Position numbers and translations under genes: made by a program. Positions 51,585-58,710 of a stretch of DNA of 64,000 nucleotides are shown here, one piece after another. The stretch is from Actinomycetospora lemnae. GTDB taxonomy: Bacteria > Actinomycetota > Actinomycetes > Mycobacteriales > Pseudonocardiaceae. The first letter of the stretch is position 1. Each line of letters opens with the position of its first letter. The stretch spans positions 186,001 to 250,000 of the forward strand of contig NZ_JAQZAO010000003.1 in assembly GCF_028737315.1 (NCBI RefSeq), read 5' to 3'. Below the pieces are notes generated by a model. That model ran no database searches. It was not told where the DNA came from and was given only the letters and a program-made list of their open reading frames with translations.

Positions 51585-52097
51585 TCAGCTCGCCTCGGCG
51601 GCGGCGGCGAGGCGGCCGAGCACCTCGGTCCAGCCCTGGACGAAAGCGCCGCCCAGGTAGCCGCCGGGACGGGCGCAGTCCTCGCCGAGCTGGGCGTCGG
51701 ACAGGGCCTCCCAGCCACGGTGCTCGACGGCGACGCGGGTGAGCGAGGGTCCGAGGGCGGTGAACGTCAGCTCCACCTCGGTGGGCTCCGGGGTCATGTT
51801 CCACGACATCACGAGCCGCGCGGGCGGCTCCCACGCGAGCAGGCGGCCCCAGTCGCACTCGGTGCCGTCGTCCCAGCGCTCGAAGACCCGGCCCTCGAGG
51901 CGCGGCTCGACCTCCACCGTGCGCACGCGCTCCTTGCCGGCGGAGTACGGCTGCAACGGCCACCACTGCCCGATCGTCGCGACGAAGACGTCGAACGTGT
52001 GCTCGCGGGTGCTGCGCACCATCGTCGCCTGCCGGATCGGCGGCCGGCGCAGGGTGGTGACGGTGGCGGTGTCAGCCCGCGGCGTGGTGCTCGTCAT
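51585..52097 (-). CDS. SRPBCC (AHSA1-like) domain protein
   Basis: The 170-residue protein has the AHSA1/START pattern: STREHTFDVFVATIGQWWPL, RVFERWDDGTECDWGRLLAWEPPARLVMSWNM and VEHRGWEALSD...GWTEVLGRLAAAA. It overlaps the upstream ArsR gene by 26 bp. ArsR-SRPBCC pairs are very common in actinobacteria; the ArsR protein probably controls the pair. Ligand unknown. Confidence 0.85.
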   Translation of the reverse strand: MTSTTPRADTATVTTLRRPPIRQATMVRSTREHTFDVFVATIGQWWPLQPYSAGKERVRTVEVEPRLEGRVFERWDDGTECDWGRLLAWEPPARLVMSWNMTPEPTEVELTFTALGPSLTRVAVEHRGWEALSDAQLGEDCARPGGYLGGAFVQGWTEVLGRLAAAAEAS

Positions 52098-52437
52098 CGG
52101 CGATCCCCCTGTGTCCACTCTCTCGGCCGGCCTCCACGAGGCGGCGTGCGGTGTCCAGCGACGAGGCCCACATGTCCTCGAGGAACTCCCGCAGGCCGTC
52201 GAGGCCCTCGGGGCGGGCGCGGTAGAGCCGGCGGGTGCCCTCGCGTCGCTCGGTGAGCAGCCCGGCGTCCTTGAGCACGGTGAGGTGCTGGCTGACGGCG
52301 GGCCGGGTGACGTCGAACGCGGCGGCGATCTCCCCGGCGGAGAGCTCGTCGTGCGCGACGAGGCGCAGGATCGAGCGGCGCCGCGGCTCGACCAGGGCGC
52401 GCAGCGTCACGCCCTCCGGGTCGTCGTCCTCGGTCAT
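52072..52437 (-). CDS. ArsR family transcriptional regulator
   Basis: The 121-residue winged-helix protein has LRALVEPRRRSILRLVAHDELSAGEIAAAFDVTRPAVSQHLTVLKDAGLLTERREGTRRLYRA, the ArsR HTH and wing, without the metal-binding CxC motif, so it is of the non-metal subgroup linked to SRPBCC partners. A TAACGT element on the minus strand near 52463-52468 may be its -10 box. It is translated ahead of the SRPBCC gene. Confidence 0.9.
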   Translation of the reverse strand: MTEDDDPEGVTLRALVEPRRRSILRLVAHDELSAGEIAAAFDVTRPAVSQHLTVLKDAGLLTERREGTRRLYRARPEGLDGLREFLEDMWASSLDTARRLVEAGRESGHRGIADDEHHAAG

Positions 52438-52497
52438 CGCGCACCTCCGTCAGCGAAGACGAACGTTAGCGGAAGGGTGACGACGAGGCCAGGGCGG

Positions 52498-53016
52498 TCA
52501 CTTGATCAGCTTCTGGACCTCGCGGAACGCCGCGTCCTCGCTCGAGCCCAGCCACTCGAACACGACCATCTCGGTGGTGACGACGTCGACGCCGTGCGCG
52601 CGCACCCGGTCGAGCGCGCGGTCGCGGTTGGCCTCCCGGCGGCTGCCGACCGCGTCGGCGACGACGGCGACCTCCCGACCCGCCGCGCGCAGCGCGAGCA
52701 CGGTCTGCAGCACGCACACGTGCGCCTCGCACCCGGCGACGACGACGGTGCCCGGGCCGGCGACGTCCGGGTCGGCGGCGAACGACGTCTTCGCGACGGC
52801 GGGCGTGGGCAGCAGATCGGCGACGACGCCGACGGTGCGCCCGAGCCCCTCCGGGTTCTGCTCGGTCGCGGCGACGCCCACCCCGAGCCGGCACGCGGCC
52901 TGCACGAGGCGGCCGGTGTTCTCCAGCACGGCGTCCGCCCCGGCGATCGCGGGCATGAGGCGTTCCTGCAGGTCGACGACGAGCAGGGTCGAGTCCCCGG
53001 CGGTCAGCAGCGGCAC
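52498..53016 (-). CDS. Isochorismatase family hydrolase
   Basis: The 172-residue protein has the cysteine-hydrolase triad of the family: Asp in LLVVDLQERLMPAI, Lys in AVAKTSFAA and Cys in VAGCEAHVCVLQTVLAL. It resembles the nicotinamidase-like/YcaC group of small hydrolases; substrate unknown. GTG 53016 begins the conserved first strand. It is divergent from the acyl-CoA dehydrogenase gene. Confidence 0.88.
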   Translation of the reverse strand: MPLLTAGDSTLLVVDLQERLMPAIAGADAVLENTGRLVQAACRLGVGVAATEQNPEGLGRTVGVVADLLPTPAVAKTSFAADPDVAGPGTVVVAGCEAHVCVLQTVLALRAAGREVAVVADAVGSRREANRDRALDRVRAHGVDVVTTEMVVFEWLGSSEDAAFREVQKLIK

Positions 53017-53085
53017 ACCCCCGAGGGTAGAGGCAGACCGGCGAGCGCCGGCCGGTTGACGGGACCTCCCCGCGCGCCGTAGGGC

Positions 53086-54327
53086 ATGCGCGTGACCACG
53101 GGCCGCACCGACCGCGTCGCCGACTACACCACGCGCTTCGCCGCGTTCCTGGAGGCGGAGGTGGCGCCGCTGGAGGCCGACCTCGCCGAGCAGGACGTCG
53201 GCACCGCGTTCAACCCCCGCCTCGACGAGGCCGGCCGCATGCACCCGGCGGTGTGGGAGGCGCGCCGCGAGGTGCAGCGGCGCTCGGCGGCGGCCGGGCT
53301 GTACACGCCGCACGTCGGCGGCGAGGTGGGTGGAGGCGGGTTCACGCGCGCGGAGATGCAGCACGTCGAGGAGTTCGTCTACCGGCACGCGGGCCTCGGC
53401 CTCGGCCTCGCCGCGCTGGCCTGGACCGAGGGCCCGAACCCGGCGATCGAGCACTGCTCGCCGGCGGCGCGGGAGCGCTGGCTCGACCCGCTGGTGGCCG
53501 GCGAGATCACCGCCGCGTTCGCCAACACCGAGATCGCCGTCGGCACCGACGTGCTCGCGATGAAGACCCGCGCGCGTCCCGACGGCGACGACTGGATCCT
53601 CGACGGCACCAAGGCCTGGATCACCAACGCGCACTTCGCCGACGTCGTGCAGGTCGTCGCCGTCACCGAGCCCGGGGCCGGGACCCGCTCGTTGTCGATG
53701 TTCCTCGTCGACGCGGCGAGCCCCGGCTTCACCCGCGGCCGCGACATCCCGACGATGCTGAACGACGGCCTCACCGGCGAGCTGCACCTCGAGGGCGTGC
53801 GGGTGCCGGCGCAGGACGTCGTCGGCGAGGTCGGCGACGGGTTCGCGCTGGCGATGGCGTGGATCAACTGGCGGCGGCTGTGCCGCGGCGGGATGTGCGC
53901 GGGCTGGGGCTCCTGGCTGCTCGAGCGGGCCCTCGACCGCGCGCGGACGCGCACCTCCGGCGGCGCGCCGATCGCCGAGCTGCAGTCGGTGCAGCACATG
54001 CTGGCCGACATGGACGCCGACCTGTACGCCGCGCGCGCCGCCTCCCTGCAGGCGCAGGCGGAGCTCGACGACCTGCCGGGCGGGGCGTTCGGGATGCCGC
54101 TGCACCCCGACGCGCCGCGCCTGACGAGCCTGGTCAAGGTCATCAACGACGAGGCGTTCTTCCGCGTGACCGACCGCGCGGTGCAGGTGCACGGCGGCAC
54201 GGGCCTGCGGCTCGGGTCGCCGGAGGAGAAGCTCTTCCGCATCGCGCGCAACCTCAAGATCCCGGCGGGCACCGTCGAGATCCAGCGCAACGCCATCGCC
54301 CGCGGGCTGCTGCGGGGCTCGCGGTGA
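53086..54327 (+). CDS. Acyl-CoA dehydrogenase family protein
   Basis: The 413-residue protein has the three ACAD domains, FAD-region motifs FANTEIAVGTDVLAMKTRA and WILDGTKAWITNA, and the C-terminal helix bundle QVHGGTGLRLGSPEEKLFRIARNLKIPAGTVEIQRNAIARGLL. At the usual catalytic-base position the EGT of IYEGT is AGT, and no obvious replacement Glu is seen at the alternative site, so a reaction other than simple alpha,beta-dehydrogenation is possible. It precedes an NMN adenylyltransferase-like gene by 13 bp. Confidence 0.88.
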   Translation: MRVTTGRTDRVADYTTRFAAFLEAEVAPLEADLAEQDVGTAFNPRLDEAGRMHPAVWEARREVQRRSAAAGLYTPHVGGEVGGGGFTRAEMQHVEEFVYRHAGLGLGLAALAWTEGPNPAIEHCSPAARERWLDPLVAGEITAAFANTEIAVGTDVLAMKTRARPDGDDWILDGTKAWITNAHFADVVQVVAVTEPGAGTRSLSMFLVDAASPGFTRGRDIPTMLNDGLTGELHLEGVRVPAQDVVGEVGDGFALAMAWINWRRLCRGGMCAGWGSWLLERALDRARTRTSGGAPIAELQSVQHMLADMDADLYAARAASLQAQAELDDLPGGAFGMPLHPDAPRLTSLVKVINDEAFFRVTDRAVQVHGGTGLRLGSPEEKLFRIARNLKIPAGTVEIQRNAIARGLLRGSR

Positions 54328-54340
54328 TCGGTCGGAGCCG

Positions 54341-54871
54341 GTGAGCCTCGCCGCCGTCACCGGGCGCTTCCAGCCGGTGCACGCCCAGCACCTCGAGCTG
54401 TTCGCGCTCGCCCTCGCCGAGCACGATCACCTCGTGGTCGCCGTCACCAACCCCGACACCGGGGCGCGCCATGCGGCCGCCACCTCGGCGCACCGGCACA
54501 CCGACGACGCCAACCCGTTCACCTACTTCGAGCGCGCCCGCCTCCTCGCCGCCGCGCTCGCCGGGGCGGGCCTGGCCGACCGCGCGACCGTCGTCCCCTT
54601 CGACCTCACCCGCCCGCAGCTGTGGCCGGAGTACGTGCCGCGGGACGCGGTGCAGTACGTGCGCGCGTACTCGGCGTGGGAGGCGGACAAGGCGGGCCGG
54701 CTCGCCGACGGCGGCTACGCGGTGGTCGTCGTCGACGGCGACCCGGCGACCAAGCTCGACGCCGCGACGATCCGTGCCGGGTTCCGCGACGACAGCTGGG
54801 TGTCCCTCGTGCCGCCGGCGACCGTCCCGGTGCTGCGCGACCTGCTCGGCCGGCGGGCGAGCCGCGCGTGA
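54341..54871 (+). CDS. Nicotinamide-nucleotide adenylyltransferase-like protein
   Basis: The 176-residue nucleotidyltransferase has GRFQPVHAQHLELFALAL, a variant of the GRFQPxHxGH motif of NadM-type enzymes, and TKLDAATIRAGF in place of ISATxIR. It would transfer AMP from ATP to NMN or a similar phosphate. The changes in both motifs leave the substrate uncertain. Its stop overlaps the next gene by GTGA. Confidence 0.8.
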   Translation: MSLAAVTGRFQPVHAQHLELFALALAEHDHLVVAVTNPDTGARHAAATSAHRHTDDANPFTYFERARLLAAALAGAGLADRATVVPFDLTRPQLWPEYVPRDAVQYVRAYSAWEADKAGRLADGGYAVVVVDGDPATKLDAATIRAGFRDDSWVSLVPPATVPVLRDLLGRRASRA

Positions 54872-56262
54872 GACCGCCCGGGTACGGCGAGGGCCAGCCG
54901 CGGCTCGACGACGACCGGCTGCCCGTCGTGCTCGTGGTCCTCGACGGCCTGGGCGACCGGCCGGTGCCCGAGCTCGGCGGCCGCACGCCGTCCGAGGCGG
55001 CGCACACCCCGGTGCTCGACGAGCTCGCCGCCCGCGGAGCCTCCGGCTGGCACCTGCCGTTCGGGTGGGGCCGGGCGCCGTCGTCGGAGCTCGCGCACTG
55101 GGCGGTGTTCGGCTACGCCGACGTGCCGTTCCCGGGCCGCGCGGTGCTGGAGGCGCTCGGCGCGGGGATCGAGGTCCCGCCGGACGTCGCGGTCACCCAC
55201 GCCGCGCTGCGCACCTCGGCGGTGGGCCCCGACGGCCGGGTGTGGATCACCGGGCGCGTCGCGTCGACCGACGGGGAGGACGCGGCGGCGCTGCTGGACG
55301 TCGTCGGCGAGGTGGCCGCGGGCCACGGGGTGCGGCTCGCACCGCTCGGGAGCCGGGGCGAGGCGCTGCTGGTGCTGCCGGACCACGCCGGCCCGTCCGC
55401 CGGGGCCGTCACCGACTCCGACCCCTTCTTCGAGGACCGCCACCCCTGGCTGCGGGTGCTCCCCCACGACGACGCCCCCGACGCGGCGCCCACCGCCGAC
55501 ACGCTGACCGCGCTGCTGCTCGCCGTGCGCGCGGCCCTCGTCGAGCACCCCCGCAACGCCGCCCGGGGCGATCGGGGGCTGCCGGCGCTCGACGTGCTGA
55601 CGACCAAGTGGTCCGGGGTGCGCGGGCCGGTGCCGGGGTTCGTCGAACAGGTCGGCGTTCCCGGTGCGGCCGTGACCAGCACCCGGCTCTACCGGGGTCT
55701 CGCGGCCCTGCTCGGCCTGCGCAGCCGGCACGTGCCGCCCTCCCTCGACCCGCGCACCGACCTCGGCGCCGAGCTCGAGGACCGGCTCGCCGCCGCCCGC
55801 GATCTCCTCGACGAGGGCGCGGCGTTCGTCCACGTGCACACCAAGGCCACCGACGACGCCGGGCACACCAAGGACCCGCGGGCGAAGCTCGAGGTGCTCG
55901 AGGCGGCCGACCCGGGGCTCGCGCCGCTGCTCGCGCTCGCCGAGCACGCCGTCGTCGCCGTCACCGGGGACCACGCCACGCCCTCGACGGGCGGGGTGCT
56001 GCACACCGGCGACCCCACCCCGCTGGTCGTCGCCGGGCCCACCGTGCGCCCCGACGCCGTCACGGCGTTCGGCGAGGGCCCGGCGTGCGCCGGCTGGTAC
56101 GGCAGCATCACCGCGCGCGAGCTGCTGCCGCTGCTGCTCGGCCACGCCAACCGCGCCGCGTTCCTCGGCCACCGCCCGACCGCGCGGGCCACCCTCGCGC
56201 TGCCCGACGCCCCGGAGGCGATGGTCGTGCCGCCCGGGCTCCCGGGTGCCCGGTCGGACTGA
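54868..56262 (+). CDS. Archaeal-type cofactor-independent phosphoglycerate mutase family protein
   Basis: The 464-residue protein belongs to the alkaline-phosphatase superfamily ApgM group: VVLVVLDGLGDRP with the first metal Asp, SELAHWAVFGY with the nucleophile Ser region, HVHTKATDDAGHTKDP and VTGDHATPSTGG with metal Asp/His residues, ending HTGDPTPLVVAGP. It would interconvert 3- and 2-phosphoglycerate, or act on a related phosphate ester. Coupling to an adenylyltransferase gene is unusual for glycolysis and suggests another pathway. Confidence 0.85.
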   Translation: MRPPGYGEGQPRLDDDRLPVVLVVLDGLGDRPVPELGGRTPSEAAHTPVLDELAARGASGWHLPFGWGRAPSSELAHWAVFGYADVPFPGRAVLEALGAGIEVPPDVAVTHAALRTSAVGPDGRVWITGRVASTDGEDAAALLDVVGEVAAGHGVRLAPLGSRGEALLVLPDHAGPSAGAVTDSDPFFEDRHPWLRVLPHDDAPDAAPTADTLTALLLAVRAALVEHPRNAARGDRGLPALDVLTTKWSGVRGPVPGFVEQVGVPGAAVTSTRLYRGLAALLGLRSRHVPPSLDPRTDLGAELEDRLAAARDLLDEGAAFVHVHTKATDDAGHTKDPRAKLEVLEAADPGLAPLLALAEHAVVAVTGDHATPSTGGVLHTGDPTPLVVAGPTVRPDAVTAFGEGPACAGWYGSITARELLPLLLGHANRAAFLGHRPTARATLALPDAPEAMVVPPGLPGARSD

Positions 56263-56267
56263 CGGGG

Positions 56268-56924
56268 TCAGATGAGGTCGAGCTGCTGGGCGAGGACGAT
56301 CGCCTGCACGCGGGTGTGCGCCCCGAGGCGTGTCATCAACGCCTGGGTGTAGGTCCGCACGGTGTTGACGGTGAGGTCGAGGTCGGCGGCGATGTCGCGG
56401 GTGGTCCGCCCGGCCGCCATGAGCCGCAGCACCTCGACCTCGCGGGGCCGCAGCCGCGGGACCGCGGTGTCGGCGAGCAGCCCGCCGGCGGCCTCGAGCG
56501 CGCAGGCGATGCCGTCGTCGACGACCATCCGCCCGTCGCGGACCTCACGCAGCGCCCCGACGAGGTCGAGGTCGAGTGAGCCCTTGAGCAGCACGCCCGC
56601 GGCGCCCGCCTCGAGGCACCGGCGCAGGTTCTCGGTGTCGCTGAACGCCGTCAGCATGACCACCCGGGCCCGGGGCGCCTCGGCGGCCAGCGAGCGGCAG
56701 AGGTCCGCCCCGTTGCGGTCGCCGAGGCGGACGTCGAGCAGGACGAGGTCGGGTGCCTCGCGGGCGGCCGCGGCGAGGGTGTCGGCACCCGAGTGGCAGG
56801 TGGCGACCACCACGAACTCGTCGGGCGCGGCGGCGAGCACCCGGTGGATGCCGTGGGCGACGAGGGGGTGGTCGTCGGCGATGAGCACCGAGTGCACCCG
56901 CGGCCGCGCCGTCACCCCCGTCAC
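56268..56924 (-). CDS. NarL/LuxR-type response regulator
   Basis: The 218-residue protein has a receiver domain (VLIADDHPLVAHGI, phospho-acceptor Asp in LVLLDVRLGDRNG, Lys in GVLLKGS) and a C-terminal LuxR HTH (LRPREVEVLRLMAAGRTTRDIAADLDLTVNTVRTYTQALMTRLGAHTRVQAI). GTG 56924 overlaps the histidine kinase stop by 4 nt, so the pair forms a two-component system. Confidence 0.92.
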   Translation of the reverse strand: MTGVTARPRVHSVLIADDHPLVAHGIHRVLAAAPDEFVVVATCHSGADTLAAAAREAPDLVLLDVRLGDRNGADLCRSLAAEAPRARVVMLTAFSDTENLRRCLEAGAAGVLLKGSLDLDLVGALREVRDGRMVVDDGIACALEAAGGLLADTAVPRLRPREVEVLRLMAAGRTTRDIAADLDLTVNTVRTYTQALMTRLGAHTRVQAIVLAQQLDLI

Positions 56925-58060
56925 GACGTGCGCCCGGTCGGCACGGTGGCGCGCAGGCTCGTCCCGCCGTCGTCGTTGCCGGTGACGGTCAGCTCGCCGC
57001 CGACCCCGGCCACGCGCTGGAGCAGCCCGGGGATGCCGAGCCCGGACCCGCGGCGGGCCACGGGGTGCAGGGCGAGGTCGTCGGGCAGGCCCTTGCCGTC
57101 GTCCTCGACGGCGAGGGACACCGCACGCGGGCGGTACGCCAGCGAGACCAGCACCGCGCCCGCTCCGGCGTGCTTCTCGACGTTGTGCAGCGCCTCGCGG
57201 AGGACGGCCACGAGGAGCCCCTCGACCTCGGGTGGCGCGGGCGCCGGCTCGCCGAGGGTGACGAGCTCGGCGGTGATCCCCGCACGGGCGGCGAACGCGG
57301 CGACGTCGCGGCGCAGGGTCACGGGCAGGGCGTCGTCGGCGGGCAGGAGGCTGTGCATCGCGCGTCGCAGGTAGCCCGACGCCTCCGCGGCGACGAGCTC
57401 GATCGACCGGGCGGCCGCCACCGTCCCCGCCGTGTCGGCCGCGCCCTGCTGGATCTCCTTCGCCGACATCGAGATCCGGAACAGGAGCTGGCCCGCGGTG
57501 TCGTGCAGCTCCTGCGCGATGCGCCGGCGCTCCTCGGCCACGGCGATCCGCCCGGCCTGCTCGGCGCGGACGGCGTTGACCAGCAGCGGCGCGAGCGACG
57601 CGGCGAACTCGTTCACCAGCAACGTGGTGTGCGGGGAGACCCGCCCGCCCCGCCGACCCGCGTAGAGCACGCCCAGCCAGTTGCCGCCCCACGTGACGGG
57701 GACGGCGCCGAGCCCCCGGACCCCGTCGGCGGCGACCGCCCGGGCGAGCGCGTCGGCGTCGGGATCGGCGGCGCAGTCGCCCGTCGTCGTCACCATCGCC
57801 CGGCGCAGCGCGCGCCACCCCAGCCCGGGCCCGCGGGGGAGGCGCAGACCCTCGAGGGGCACGGGGCCGGCCGACGCCCCGACGACGAGCGTGTCGTCGC
57901 CGTCGAGCAGGGCCACGGCGACGACGTCGGTGTCGACGAGGTCCGCGAGGCGCCGGCAGGCGGTGGCGACCAGCGCCGGGGCGCCGGCGAGGCCGGCCAG
58001 GCCGCGGGTCGCGACGACGAGCCGGCGGACGTCCTCGATCGACTTGACCGAGTAGCACAC
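56921..58060 (-). CDS. GAF-containing NarL-type sensor histidine kinase
   Basis: The 379-residue soluble kinase has an N-terminal GAF domain (about residues 20-160), a HisKA_3 dimerisation box with the phospho-His in RRIAQELHDTAGQ, and an HATPase_c domain with REALHNVEKHAGA (N-box), EDDGKGLPDD and GSGLGIPGLLQRV (G-boxes). No membrane helix is present, so it senses a cytoplasmic signal. It lies 3 bp downstream of a cupin gene in the same operon. Confidence 0.92.
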   Translation of the reverse strand: MCYSVKSIEDVRRLVVATRGLAGLAGAPALVATACRRLADLVDTDVVAVALLDGDDTLVVGASAGPVPLEGLRLPRGPGLGWRALRRAMVTTTGDCAADPDADALARAVAADGVRGLGAVPVTWGGNWLGVLYAGRRGGRVSPHTTLLVNEFAASLAPLLVNAVRAEQAGRIAVAEERRRIAQELHDTAGQLLFRISMSAKEIQQGAADTAGTVAAARSIELVAAEASGYLRRAMHSLLPADDALPVTLRRDVAAFAARAGITAELVTLGEPAPAPPEVEGLLVAVLREALHNVEKHAGAGAVLVSLAYRPRAVSLAVEDDGKGLPDDLALHPVARRGSGLGIPGLLQRVAGVGGELTVTGNDDGGTSLRATVPTGRTS

Positions 58061-58063
58061 GGC

Positions 58064-58414
58064 TCAGCCGCTGATGACGAAGAGCTTCTTGAACGGCTCG
58101 GTGACCGTCCACGTCGACTTCGTGCCCTTGACGAACGACGCCACGTCGCCGGGGCGCAGGACGACCTGCTCGCCGCTCTCGACGAGGTCGACGACGAGCT
58201 CGCCCTCGAGGGCGTGGATCGTCTCGTCGGCGGTGAACGGGTAGGGGAAGCTCTGCGGCTCCGAGCGCCAGAGGCCGACGTGGAGCGTGGCGCCCTCCGC
58301 GCCCTCCGTGCGGATCCAGTGCACCTCGCCGACGGCCTCCCCGCCGGCCATGAACGGCTCCCACTCGTCCGCGGTGGCAGCGGAACGGGCGTACTCGGAG
58401 GTCTGGGTCACCAT
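58064..58414 (-). CDS. Cupin domain protein
   Basis: The 116-residue protein is a single small cupin of the DUF861 type: GATLHVGLWRSEPQSFPYPFTADETIHALEGELVVDLVESGEQVVLRPGDVASFVKGTKSTWTVTEPFKKLFVI. The metal His set is partly replaced. ATG 58414 is chosen for its GAAGGAAG upstream; the frame stays open further upstream (SADDAARYLPDNGFPSPKEV), so a longer form from a TTG cannot be excluded. It is the first gene of a cupin-kinase-response regulator operon. Confidence 0.8.
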   Translation of the reverse strand: MVTQTSEYARSAATADEWEPFMAGGEAVGEVHWIRTEGAEGATLHVGLWRSEPQSFPYPFTADETIHALEGELVVDLVESGEQVVLRPGDVASFVKGTKSTWTVTEPFKKLFVISG

Positions 58415-58530
58415 CTGGCGCACTTCCTTCGGGGAGGGGAATCCGTTGTCGGGAAGGTAGCGAGCGGCGTCGTCCGCCGACAGCTGCAATTGCTGGTACG
58501 ACGAGCCGGCAACGCCCTGAGCTGCGGCGT

Positions 58531-58553
58531 CATCGAGAAGAAACGTCTCGATG
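58531..58553. promoter_or_regulatory. Inverted repeat between cupin and molybdoenzyme genes
   Basis: CATCGAGA (58531-58538), 7 nt, TCTCGATG (58546-58553) is a perfect 8-bp inverted repeat in the ~300-bp divergent region between the cupin operon and the molybdopterin oxidoreductase. The region is AT-richer than its surroundings and has TTGACG at 58588-58593 on the plus strand, a possible -35. It could be the response regulator's operator. Confidence 0.45.
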
Positions 58554-58710
58554 TCATTTCTACCTGCAGATGCAGACGTCCCCTCGATTGACGCGGGCGT
58601 TACGGGCGTGTCATGCGCACGCAATTCCGCGCTGCGTGACTGGGAAAACGGCCGACGGGCAGTGCCCGCGCCGCCACCACCCGAGACCCGCCGCGCGGAG
58701 GTACGCGACC

